The position numbers were made by a program, and so were the translations under genes. From Hyposmocoma kahamanoa (Eukaryota; Arthropoda; Insecta; Lepidoptera; Cosmopterigidae), in assembly GCF_003589595.1 (NCBI RefSeq), contig NW_020653726.1:15091405-15155404 (forward strand): a stretch of DNA of 64,000 nucleotides, read 5' to 3'. Positions 1 to 12,900 of the stretch are shown here, piece by piece. The first letter of the stretch is position 1. Every line of letters begins with the position of its first letter. The notes beneath the pieces were generated by a model, which was not told the DNA's origin, did not search any database, and saw only the letters and a program-made list of their open reading frames with translations.

Positions 1-436
1 TATCAAAGATGATGCTAAGCTTAACTAACCTACAAAAGATTTTGTAAATGACAAATGTAAAGTAAACTTAAATAACTTTTGATAAATGTTGTAAATGACA
101 AATATATACAAATGAATTAATACAGAAAAAATTAGAACTGCTATGGACAACGTGTACCGAATATTACACTTAAATATTAATAAAATGGGCTGAAAGGGCT
201 GAAATATATAGAATAAAGAATACGCATATTTGAACCAAACCGAATGGGTAAACCATATAGGTGCTTACACAAATTTATACATAAAACTAAAGAAAAATAA
301 ATCTAAACTAACTTTTTATAGATTTTTGTATTTAAAAACGTTTAAACAAACCTCTTCTTGCCATCTGCGCCACTTGTGAGAAACTTGTGAAGTTTCTCAA
401 TAAATATTCCATAATACATAAGTATATCCATGTTTA
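1..436. other. AT-rich intron sequence, nothing recognised
   Basis: No exon, RNA gene or named repeat was seen. It lies inside the ABCG gene, upstream of the first visible exon. Confidence 0.4.
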
Positions 437-688
437 GAGCGATTACACATGGCGACTTTTAGCAGCGCGTCTGTAGCGATTCAGCGATGCGGTCGCTAAT
501 ATAGGTAGACGCCTTTAGACACACGCGAGACTTAACCAGCGATGCAGTCGCGTTGCAATCGCGATGCACGTTTTTAATGATTGAACATGCGCGTTTGCAT
601 CGACGCAATCACGCGTCTAAATCGCAAGTGTGGCGATACAATTGCAGGCGTTTGTATCGCTGCTAAGCGTCGCCGTGTGTACCCGTTC
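437..688. mobile_element. Harbinger-like MITE, copy 1
   Basis: This is a 252-bp non-coding unit with inverted ends (GAGCGATTACACATGGCGAC versus GAACGGGTACACACGGCGAC) between TTA duplications at 434-436 and 689-691. A 3-bp TTA target fits the PIF/Harbinger group. The interior is rich in GCGATGCA/TGCATCG-type words. Related copies lie at about 2,069 and at 42,443. Confidence 0.7.
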
Positions 689-772
689 TTATTGTTGTGC
701 CCTAGAAATGCCCATTTTTTAGTAAGTTGAAAATATTCAAGCATTGGCAAAAATTATTTTCTTATATTTCAG

Positions 773-943
773 GCTACAAACAAATCCTGCACGGGGTAAA
801 TGGAAGACTACGTCCACGACAGCTCATCGCAATCATGGGTCCTTCCGGAGCGGGGAAGTCCACCTTGCTAGACGTTCTGTCTGGTTACAGAATCACCGGT
901 ATCGGCGGCGCTGTCTTTATTAACGGCAGAGGACGAAATATGA
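773..943 (+). CDS. ABCG exon with Walker A
   Basis: The acceptor is TTTCAG and the donor GTGAGT. Two bases complete a codon started in an upstream exon, followed by 56 codons and one leftover base. The P-loop GPSGAGKST lies here, followed by LLDVLSGYR, typical of ABCG proteins. The reading frame runs open back to 727, but the splice acceptor and the family alignment put the exon start at 773. Confidence 0.9.
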
Positions 944-3900
944 GTGAGTTTACTGCTGGTTATCATTCAAGGCATTTGTAAGTCAAAAATCAATATTATT
1001 CATTAAAATCACAGTTTCCCAAAGTGATCTCTGAAAGTGGGCGCTGAAGAGTCTTAGAGGGCGGTGTTGGACGGCGTTGCAGCTAAAAAAAACCTGATTT
1101 ATATATATAAACTACACTACAGAATGTATCGACACTGGAAAGATAAAACGTCTAACGTGCATTTGGAAAATATTACAGAAGAGCGATATAAAGTTTTTTT
1201 TTAAGAAAAAGTCATAATTCGTCGGGGATAGTACAATTACGCGTAACTAGCATTTGATTTTGAGTCTCCATTTCGGTAATTTTGACGCTAAATAAAATGT
1301 TATGCGTAAATATTATGGCAACCAAATTAACGTGATTTACGGGAATCTATTGTTATCAGTCCGTCGACAACACAAATTAATGGTTACTCCACAAAAATAA
1401 AAGTCATGGCCATTGAAATAACAGAGTAATAACGTTAAATCCATCTCCTGCGAAATTTGATTGATGCAGATATGCGTTTTTTACCAACATTACACACGCG
1501 GATTTGCACTGTCCCCGACGAATTCAAATTTTATTTGGTTATATGAAAAACTAAAAAGTTTCAACTTTGCTATGTAAGAAATAAAATTATAATTATGATT
1601 TTGTCTCTGTAAAAAAGTACTTTAAATTTCTCTCCTGTAAAATTTTCCGAATGCACTTTAGATATTTTACCTTTCCGGCGAAATTTTTCCTTATGATTTA
1701 TTTATTGTCTTAAGTTAATATAAAAAATTCAATTCATTCAATTATTTCTTATATCAATTATTCTTCGTGGTAGTGGCCGATGAATTTTTTTTTATCTTGC
1801 CTAAGCCAAAAACTTTGGGAACCTACGACTTAAATCAATACATGAGGTAACTAAAGCTATGTATAAGCCTCAAATTCATTCTAGCTACGTCTTTTTTAAC
1901 CATATCACTCTTTTCATGCCATTCAGCATTTTAAACAACATTTTGTTCTGGCTACATGGACGTGGTAACACTGCAGAGTGAAGTTACGAACGGTACGGTA
2001 CGGTAGTTAAGAACGGTAGTAACACAATCAAGTCCACTCTATTAGAAACTATACTAAACGCCTTTTGTTAGCGGTTATACACGGGAACTTTTAGCAACGA
2101 TGCAAACGCAATGCTGTCGCTAATCGTCTACCTTATTACATCGATGCAAACGCGCGATTGCATCGATACAAATGCGCGACTGCATCGATACAAACGCGCG
2201 ATTGCATCGATGCAGCTAGCATAGCGTTTGCATCGCTGCTAAGTGTCACCGTGTTATGTACTCGATGCCCAATACTAACTGAGATGACTTAAAATTAGCA
2301 GACTTGATGCCCAGAATGTTCAATCTCCTACATGGCTTCATATACACTACGTGTACCTATATGCATAGGGATTTTCGAGTATGTTTAACTTGGAATACGA
2401 TTATTTAAACTTTTAATGAATCCATCAAACTGTTGATTTCAGAGAGATTCAAACGTATGTCATGCTACATCCAGCAAGACGACCGGCTGCAAGGTCTTCT
2501 CACTGTCAGCGAGAATATGGCTTTAGCTGCTGACCTCAAACTACCCACCACTCTTGACAAATATGAGAAGGGAGAAGCGGTGAGTAAACATTTTCATAGT
2601 TTTAATAGCAGTAGAGCTCCTTGTGAAAGAGTTCGTCCAGGGAAGTACTGCCACCTTACTTACTTCTGCAGTAACGTGAGCATTACTACTTTCCGGTTTT
2701 GATGGATAAGGGTGCTGATGAAATTGCAGGCACATGAGACTTGTCAACATTCAGTGACAGTACCCTTCAGATCTTTGCGATATAAAGCTCTGAGTGGCAC
2801 TGCAACTGTTATGGACAGGCGTGTCGTTTACTATCAGGCGCACAACTTGTTCGTTCCGTCACTTAGTATCCGAAAAAAAGTACCTAATATTTGAATGGCA
2901 AATTGTTGAGCGCCTCTAGGGATAACTGTCACATTTTTTGTTTAATAAAAATGTAAAATGCAAGGACGCCTTGTCGTTGACCTTCCGTCCGATCGATCTT
3001 CCGTTATTTCATACAACGTGACGTAATTTCATCGAAACGTGACGTGACACGGACAGATAATTTAATAAAAATTATGACGTTGGCGCTAAAGATTTACTAA
3101 AACAATTTAAAAAACTTGCGATGTATTTTATTTCGAAGGGTAACAAATTGCATTTAAAATAGTCAAATTTACTACACCTTAACCTTAATGCCGCCCAGCA
3201 TTTTATGTGAGCATTACCGCATTTCGGTTTTGAAGGGTACTGGTACAATTACAGGCACATGGGACTTATCAACTTATGTCTCAGGGTGACAGACGCAGTG
3301 GCAGCGTCCCTCATATATATAATGCAAACCATGAGATACTACATACATAATCGCATACAACATTAATTAAGTAGCAGTAGAGTTCCTTGTGAAAGAGTTC
3401 GTCTAGGGAAGTACTGCCACCTTACCTATTTCTGCCGCCAAGCAATAATGTCAGCGTTGCTGTGTTCCGGTTTTGAAGGGTAAGGGTGCTGGTGAAATTA
3501 CAGGTACATGGGACTTGTCAACTTATGTCTCAGGGTGAGGGGCGCAGTGGCAGTGTCTCCAGATCTTTGCGATTTAAAGCTCTAAGGACATTGCAATTGT
3601 TCTGGACAGGCGTGTAGCTTACCATCAGGCGCACGACTTGTTTGTCCCATCACTCAATATTATAAAAAAAGTAATAAATTCTAGTTCACGTGGATTTTTT
3701 TTATAATATCAGGTGATGGGACGAACAAGTCGTGTGTAATTAATATTTTCGCACTTTCATAAACCGGAGTATAAAATTTATAAAACAAAGTAACAAAAAC
3801 TATGTCAATGCCGTGCCATATGTTTACCCATGAATCACATGAAATTCATTCCAGAAAAAGTAATTTGAGTTTAGTTATTACCTCAACAAAACTATGACGT

Positions 3901-6900
3901 TTATCATAGTTTTGTTATGTTTATGATGTCATATGCGATATAGTTATTACGTTTGTCTTCCATTCAATTCTAGACACTTTAAACAATAAAATAAAAGTCA
4001 AAGTCTAACAATCTCTATTCCATTGGTAAGAAAATTACTTGAAATCTTCATATTAATTAAACTCTACTGCTCCTTTGTAAGTCAGGTTCCCTTGAGAAGA
4101 ATGAGCAAAAAGCTCTAGGAGTTGCTCTTTGTAAATGAACATTTGTACACGTTTATCATTTACAATATTTATTTCAAACATCATAAATCGAGACTACCTG
4201 CAAGAGCTAAATGAGTTACTACCACGGATTTTTGTCATCCAAGAACGCAGAAGTTGTATAAATAACCTTTAGTATAAAGTTTTGTTTCACTATCATTTTG
4301 AACCTCGTGAATGGCAAATTTTGAATGTCAACCGGAATTTTATTATAGAAGCGTATACATTGTCCCTTAACATGAATTTGTGATTTTTGTAAAGACGACT
4401 GTCAAGAGCAGGTAGTTTATTTTTATTCCTCGTTTTAAATAGCCTTAACACTTAACGTAAATGACATATTCATAAATGTACTGTAACACTAGTGGAAGAA
4501 TTTTAGTTTCTTTAAGCTTGTTTCTCAAAGCGTACATAACATTTAAATTCCAGATAGAAGACATCCTCACAAGCCTAGGGCTGTACGAGCACATGAACAC
4601 AAGAGCCGCACAACTCTCAGGAGGACAGAGGAAAAGACTCTCTATTGCACTAGAACTGATCAACAATCCTCTTATAATGTTTTTGGATGAACCTACTACG
4701 TAAGTTTTTACAGATGCTTATACTAATTTTAAAACGAAAAGATAATGGATTATTGAGGTCGAAGTTGCCGATTTTTCCTTCTTCGGTCGAAGGCCATGAC
4801 TCACAGAAACACTGCTGTATATTACGTTGTTGATCTATCCACGTCGTTTTTTATAATATCCACGTGATATGCACAGAAAAGGAAAAAGAGTTTAAGACGA
4901 TTATGAGAGGTAACGCGGAAAGTACTAGATGAAGAAATTCCTAAATATACGACAGCACTAGGGTTGGGCCTGTCTCCAATAAGGGACTGGGATTTTTAGC
5001 TTTTAACTCTACGAATATGGAATAGTTACTTAGATGGAATTATTAGCCTTGATAGAGTTGATTAGTTATATTAGCATTACCAAACCAGTTTATTTGTGAA
5101 AAAATGATTAGCACATCTAAGCACGTATCAAATAGCGAGAACGCAAAAACTGCTTTAATAATTTGTCAACTGATTTTAGGTTTATCTAGATAAATAGATA
5201 TTTTAAGTTTATCTAGATAGATAAACCTAGATTCGGTGCCGACCTGGTCTTCAATTCCGAAAAAAACATATTTCTTAATGTACACTACTGTCACAATAAA
5301 ACATTACGAATTAAGAACCTCCTCCTTTTTTGAAGTCGGTTAATAATAGTTTCAGGGTGCCGATGAAAGAGTGTTTAATTATTCTACCTGTAACGGACTA
5401 AATCAAACTGGTGTTGTTGACAACTACTTCAAGTTCAATTAAAATCTAAAGAACTTAGGCACAGTCAGTTTAGACACTGTTAATACTGCAGTGTTCCTAG
5501 CTTCTACAGTGAGCTTAGAACAGCTTACTTAGTTCATAGACTGCTCAATACGCTACCATTGCATCTAAGACAGTAAAGTCACAAAAATCTTTAAAAAAAT
5601 TCATCGTAATGGCACTTTCGAGCACACCCTGTATGTATACGCGCGTCTCACTTTGCGAATCGAACCGGTTTTTATTGCGTCGAGTGCACGCTACCGGTTT
5701 TGCTACAAGGCGATAGCTTATGTAATTTTTGACATTGTACATCGTGGTATTTATCCTCTTTTTTCCTATATCTATGTATTTATCGGTGCAAAGGTTCCAA
5801 TGACGTGATACTTTGTTATGCTAAGTAGTTTATTGTTGTTAAAAGGAGTTGCAACACTCAGACATATCCGGCTACGTTTAAGAGAGCATGAGGCGTTGGT
5901 GATTTGTTCTAAAGAAAAAAAAATATCCTTTTGAAACCACTATATATTTTGATGTTAAATTTAATATTTTTTCAAAATCACACGTCACGCTAGTCGTCGT
6001 ATCAGAAGAAGACGCCGAGATCTCCATAATGTTGTCATGATATAAAGTTACTTATTTTTTAATGTTTCTGCTGTCAACACAACACAATAATTGAGGAGCG
6101 TTTTCACAAAGCGATACAACAAACAAAAATTCTATTTTACTTTTTTTGGCGTTTCGTGTATTGTATTCATAGCCGAACATGACGGTATTAACGAATTTTC
6201 TGAAAACGACTTATAAACCTTTTAAAAAATACAGCAAAGTTCACGAGATTTTTCAAAGTGATACATCTACATGGAGCGTATTTTTTCAAAACGATACATC
6301 ATTCGAACCGACAGACGATATACAGTTTTATGTTTGGTTAGAAAACCAGAGTGGCCGAGGAGCTAATGAGATAGCATCGGCACTTAAACATTATTTGAAA
6401 AAGATAGAAGAAGTATGTTTTAGGGATAAGAAAAAGAATTTGAAGCTTGAACTGTATTCCGATTCTTGTAGCAGTCAAAATAAAAATTTCATTATGTTAA
6501 CCATGTTGGCAAATTTCATGGCTACTAGTAAAGTTTTTAATAAGCTAAGCTACATTTTTCCTATTCGAGGCCACAGCTTTATGCCTCCAGACAGAGTATT
6601 TGGTAGGGTTGAGAAGGACTACAGAAGACGTGAAGTCATTGTGTCACCAAAAGAATATTATGCAATTTTAAATAATCATGGCCAAGTCAACGAATGGGGT
6701 AAAGATTGGTTTACTTATGACATGAAAGCGAAGGCCAAAGAAATCATAAAGGCAAAACTGCCATTTAAAATATCTCAAACACGAATAATACACATTACTA
6801 CAGTTGCATCCCGTACTTTAAAAAATATTGAAGTTAGTGTTCAAAACACATATTGTGCTGCGCCAGTAACTGTAGAAATAAAGAAGAAAGGCGTAAAATC

Positions 6901-9900
6901 ATTTCTGCGATTTGATTGTGTTCAGTTACCTAAAACCAACATGGTGTCAACAAAAAAGAGAGCAGACGTTGAAAATCTACTTAAATTTTGCGATATTTCT
7001 GATAACCTTGATGCTCAGGCCTTTTATGCAGATGTGCTCCAGGGTTCTGGTCCCGATGACGATAACATTCGACGAAACTACGATGATGAAGAACCAGTAA
7101 TTTAATATTCAAATTCAATTAATATTATCGGAGTTTTATTAAAGCGAGACATCAATGATTGATGTATCAAAGTTGAAAAAACTCGTAGTTTTGTGATCTC
7201 ATTATTTCAGTTGATTTTTTATTACTATTGTTTTTTTTATAAAATAATAATGTGTTAGTAAAATACCTACCAAATTAATTTGCATTTTCATTTAATTCAC
7301 CCAACCAAAGCTAAATAAATAAATAAATTCATTTATTGAAAAAAATACTATTTTAAGATGTATCATTTTGTGAAAACGCTCCTCAATTACGCTGAATGTT
7401 TTCTATTTACAAATATAATAATTGAAAATTTGTTATATTTGTTACAAATAGCAAACGGACACGTGATCTATACTGGTTATGCTCAACCATCGTCTGAAGT
7501 ACGCGGTGACAGTGTCCGTCTGAAATATGCACTGAGGATCTCATTACGAATAGAATTGCTCACGCCGACACGTTCTTTTTGATGCATCGAATTGTTAAAT
7601 CTTTCAATAATTCAATACAGCCAACAGGGAAGTTTATTACTGCACACACGCAAATAAGACCACTTTAGGCATAAATCAACGCTACAGCCAGTCTCCTTGA
7701 TTACTAACTTACTATACATGACCTCATCTAATGCCAGCCCACCTACTAAATCTGGCAATTTACATTTGTGATTTGGAACTATAATAACATTTTTTTTTCT
7801 CAATTTTCAGAGGTCTTGACAGCTCTTCCTGCACACAAGTTGTCCAACTTTGCCGAAATCTAGCCCATCAAGGCCGTACAATTGTATGCACTGTCCATCA
7901 ACCTTCAGCGTCTCTCTTTGCTCTCTTCGATCATGTCTACGTCCTAGCAGCTGGACTATGTCTTTACCAGGGCACCACAAATAACCTTGTGCCGTATTTG
8001 GAGCAAGCTGGAGTACCTTGCCCTATCTATCACAATCCCGCTGATTATGGTAAGTTTTTTTATCGTATCTTTCAAGTTAAATAAATATAAAAATCAGTGA
8101 TAGAAGCTGTTACCCCCGCTCTGGATGTTACTTGGTGTAACAAATTTCGTTGGCCATTCAACGTAGTAATGCTGCCAGTGTTATGGGGGCGTTTGAACCA
8201 AGTAGGATTCAGAGAGGTCCATTTCAAAGTTATATTGAGAAAAAATGGCTAAGTCTGGCAAATTGCATTATTGATTTTTGTGTGACTGATTTATATTTGT
8301 GTCTACCTGATGGAGCTTAAGTTGCGGATTGACATTTGTAATTAATTTAATTTTTGGATTAATAAATTTGATTTTTATTAATATAAATAAATATAAGTCA
8401 ACATCAGATACGTTGCTCTGATCCCAAAGTAAGTAGCTAAAGAACTTGTGTTATCGAAATCGGAAACAACGATGGTACCACAAACACTCAGACCCGAAGC
8501 AATGCAGAAAGCAATGTAAAAAAACTCTACACTGACCAGCCGGGGATCGTACCTCAGAGAGGGCGTTACCATGAAAACCTGTATGCAAACCACTCGACCA
8601 CCGAGGCGTCTAAGTTGATAACTAATGTTGTAGTAGATGAACTTAGCGTATCGACAACAATTGGAAGTAACTGTGTGATATGTATGATCATACATACATA
8701 TGTATGTATATGTATGTATGATCCGAACTTCCGTGTACTGTCGACGTGCGTAATATACAAAGTAAGTTAGAGGAAGCTCATCAATACATACGAATATTTT
8801 TCAGTAATCGAATTAGCATGTGGAGAATACGGCGACGATAAAATCCAAATCCTCACAACGAAATCAGAAAACGGAAGAGCACTCAACTGGTTCGAACACC
8901 CCAACTCCATTCAGTCTATGGAAGCTTTGAGGAAGCAGTATCCGCTCAGCTTGCTAAAGGAAGAAGACGCGTACAAAGGTGATGAGGAAACGTCACAGTC
9001 AAACCAAAGATGCGTACTGATCAAGAGAGGATTTTTGAAGGCGAAACGAGACTCGGTAATAACTTTTAACAAACAATATTACCCAAATGTCAATAACATT
9101 ATATTTAACAAACTATACCCAACTTTGAGAAAGGAAAATGTGCTTCTCACCTTTCAGCTATTGAGTTACCTACCTCTATGAATTTTGTGATTAGTTTTGC
9201 TTAGAATGGGTTACTTTTTTTTTATATAATACTTGCCTCGAATAAAAAACAGACCCGTTATTTTTAGGAATAAATAAATGCTAATAATTTCATGTTTGCA
9301 GACAATGACCCATCTACGTCTGATAGTGAACGTCGTAGTGGGCATAATGCTGGGTAGTTTGTTCATCAACTCGGGTAACGAGGGGTCAAGAGTATTAGAA
9401 AACTACAATCTTCTCTTCGCCATTCTCATGCACCACATGATGTCGCCTATGATGCTTACCATTCTTACTTGTAAGTCTTCTATTTGTGTTAAAGTCTTCT
9501 AAAGAATATACCTATCAGGGAATCCTTCCGCCATGTCCCACACCTGTAAATTAACATCATCATCATCAATAACCAAATAAAATTGGTAAATTGAAATTTT
9601 CAATCATTCGTTTTTACAATTTCAGTTCCATCGGAGATGTCAGTACTGTCTAAAGAGCACTTCAACAGATGGTATTCGTTGGGTTCCTACTACATATCTA
9701 TAACAATAGTCGACTTGCCTGTTTCGGTAAGTACTTGATAATATATATATATATTTAGACATTTTCAGATCATAAAATTAAAAAATATGTTAATTTCTGG
9801 ATAAAGGTCTTCTTTTCTAAATACGAGACTTACCACACCTGCTGCCAAGTAAGATTAAGTAAGAATGATAATCAAAATAAAACTGAAATCCATTTTTAAT

Positions 9901-12900
9901 ATTTCTACGATCACAATCACAACGTTTAATATAAAGTAATTGGTTTCTTATCCATTTTTTTGGGATATTAAGTGACGGAACGCACAAGTCGTGCATCTGG
10001 TGGTAAGGGATCCGCCCATCCATCACAGTTGCAGTGCTACTCAGAACTATAAATCCCAATTCATTGAATTATACGTCTCATGTGCAGAGATGCTTTACAA
10101 TAATATAAAATGAAAAGGCATTTAATTCTCCATAAATGATAAGAAACACAATACTTAAAAAACGAATAAAAAAAAAACAATTGAGTGATATGGACAAAAA
10201 GGTTGACTCAGCATTTCTGATTTTCAGTCTTCACTGGATTTTCAGTCTTTATCGGTTGAAATTGGTTCGGTTACAGACTTTCCATGGACGAACTCTTTCA
10301 CAAGAGCTCTACTACTACAAGATCATGTTCAAAAAATTAAACATCATTGCTATTCCCAGCCCTTGTCCCTTTATGGCGTATAGTTAAACCATAATTAAGA
10401 GTGACGTGGTCCTTTTCACGGCAAAATCGTACTCTTTTACCTCTATCAATAATAAGAAGTGTAACATATTCACTTTCTCTTATACCTATAACATTATTAT
10501 TAATCACGAAATCTATTTCCAGATAGTTTCATGCTTCATCTTCAGCGTGATAATCTACGTGATGTCCGGACAGCCGCTGGATATCACCAGGTTCTTAATG
10601 TTCTTCGCCATCTCGTTGTACACCGTGCTCGTCGCGCAAAGCGTCGGCCTGATGATTGGCGCTGCCTTTAACGTTGTTGTGAGTATCATGTTACTTGAAG
10701 TAGCAACTTTGGGCATGTTAGAAGCTTGGGATCATTGGGAATTGCAAAATCTACGAATATTTCTATCCTAATTCAGAAAATCCAATTCCACGTCCCGTAT
10801 ACACCCGTTAAATTTTATTAAAAATGAAAGGAATGGGTAGCAAGGACGCGTGCATCTTCAGACCTTAAGTAATTTTTTTGCTTATTTCAAAGTGACCCTT
10901 ATTTCGCGGTAACCTATCACAAACTCGAACAGTTTTTTGTCCGAATTTTCATTACACCGAAAACCGAATTATAACGAAACAGTTATTCTTTCAGGATATG
11001 TTGAATGTTTATCGCAAAGACACGATTAGGTTCGGTTAGGTTAGGTTAAGTTAGGTTTAAAAGAAAAAACATTTTCCTCTCATTATTACTTTCGAGGTTA
11101 TGAAATTTCGAGCAAACGTTTCTGGAAAATGTAATTTCGGACTACTGATAGACAACCTTATTTCGTATCAAAATTACTGATAACAAATTACTTTTCCAAT
11201 TAAAACATACAAGTAGCTTATTTATTAACAGTACACAAAGGTAGGCCCTCAGTCATTTTCTCTGACATATTAAATCATATTCTTCATTAACGTTTATTTT
11301 GTCTAAAGTATCATGAGCTACAACTTTAAAGAAATCCCTATTAATAAAACTTGTTATCATGTTATACCTAGAACGGCACGTTTCTTGGCCCGACCATCTC
11401 AGTGCCAATGATGATGTTCGCTGGGTTTGGTGTGACCCTCCGCGACCTGCCCACGTACCTGTACTGGGGGTCATACGTCTCGTACTTGCGCTATGGACTG
11501 GAAGGCTTCATTGGCGCTATTTATGGACAGGACAGACCAAATCTTGAGTGTAATGAAGCTCTTTACTGTCATTATAGGTGAGTTATCGCATAAATGGATT
11601 TTGATATTTTCCTGATCTACCTTACGTTCTATCGAGTAAAAAGTGTAAAATGGATAATTATTGTATCTGAAATCCCTTCAAATTATAATTATGTCCTTTT
11701 GTATATTTCGTAATTTGAATCTATTTAATTACTTAGGTAACATTTACGCGAGCTGCATACTATGCCGCCTTAAACATTTCTATAGTCTGTTTTTTTTTTA
11801 AGACGGAGTAAAATGACAGTGCATTGCCCAAAAATGTTACCCGCTTGCGAGCAGCTAGTGATTGCAGTCGATAAATGTTCTATCAACAATCGACTGAATA
11901 TTAGTCACGCTTATGGAATAAATAGCCGAACTTGTTTCATTTGAATTATCCTCGACCCATTTTATTCATCCAATTACTGAACATAACCTCATTAAAATTG
12001 TCAATTTTATAAGTTCATACTGTATTTAGATTGAACTATGTTTATGAAAAATACGAAGAGGAGACATATTTTAAAGTTTTTCAATTCAATTCAATACAGA
12101 TAATCAAATCCGGCTATTCTTGTTAAAATGTATATGAATAAAAATTTATCTCGATACTAGCAGGTCAACTATCAAAAGAAGAATAAACAATAAGGCGTTA
12201 ACGCAATTAGTAACCATTAGAACGTCGTAAGTTTCACATTTCAGTCATTTTTGACAAAATTTTATCTTCTTTCACAATCTATCGATAAAACTATCGACAA
12301 CAACTACATAACTATTTAAAATTTTATGAAAACTGGTAGCCCTACAAATTTCATTTTACTCCGTCTCCAAAAAAGACAGACTATAAGTGATATAGAACAA
12401 CGTACTATTACGTTGTTTATTTATTTGTTATTTAATCTAAAAACGTAAGAGAACTATTAGGACATACAAAATCTTCATAGTGACGTCATTACTTTACAAC
12501 ATATGAAAATATTAAACCTTAGCGACACGCAGTATCGATACTTCACAGGATAAACAAGCATTACTCACACATACAAATGATCGCTGGCATACACGCGCAA
12601 CGTCGCCGGGCAGTTTATATTCGTTAACATTTATTGATGTCGGTATCATTATTTGTTACATTCATTTATAAGCCAGTCGAAGTGCATTAGAATATGAGAA
12701 AAATATCTGCGCCAGCAGCGCATCAATCGGCAAAAGCACGATCCTCGTGCGAATGTATTAAATTATAAACGACTCACGTATTATTGCATGTTCTTTCCCA
12801 TGACAATCACAAATCTCTCTAATTTCGTGAAAAATTCACTTAATGATCGTAGTCAGGATAACAACAAACTTTAGAAAAAAATGTACAATTCGCCAACAAT

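Noticed and set aside
7358..7582. 74-codon frame overlapping the right end of the 6,088-7,389 element
   Set aside because: It starts inside the terminal repeat and runs into intron sequence. It has no splice support and is not needed by the ABCG frame.
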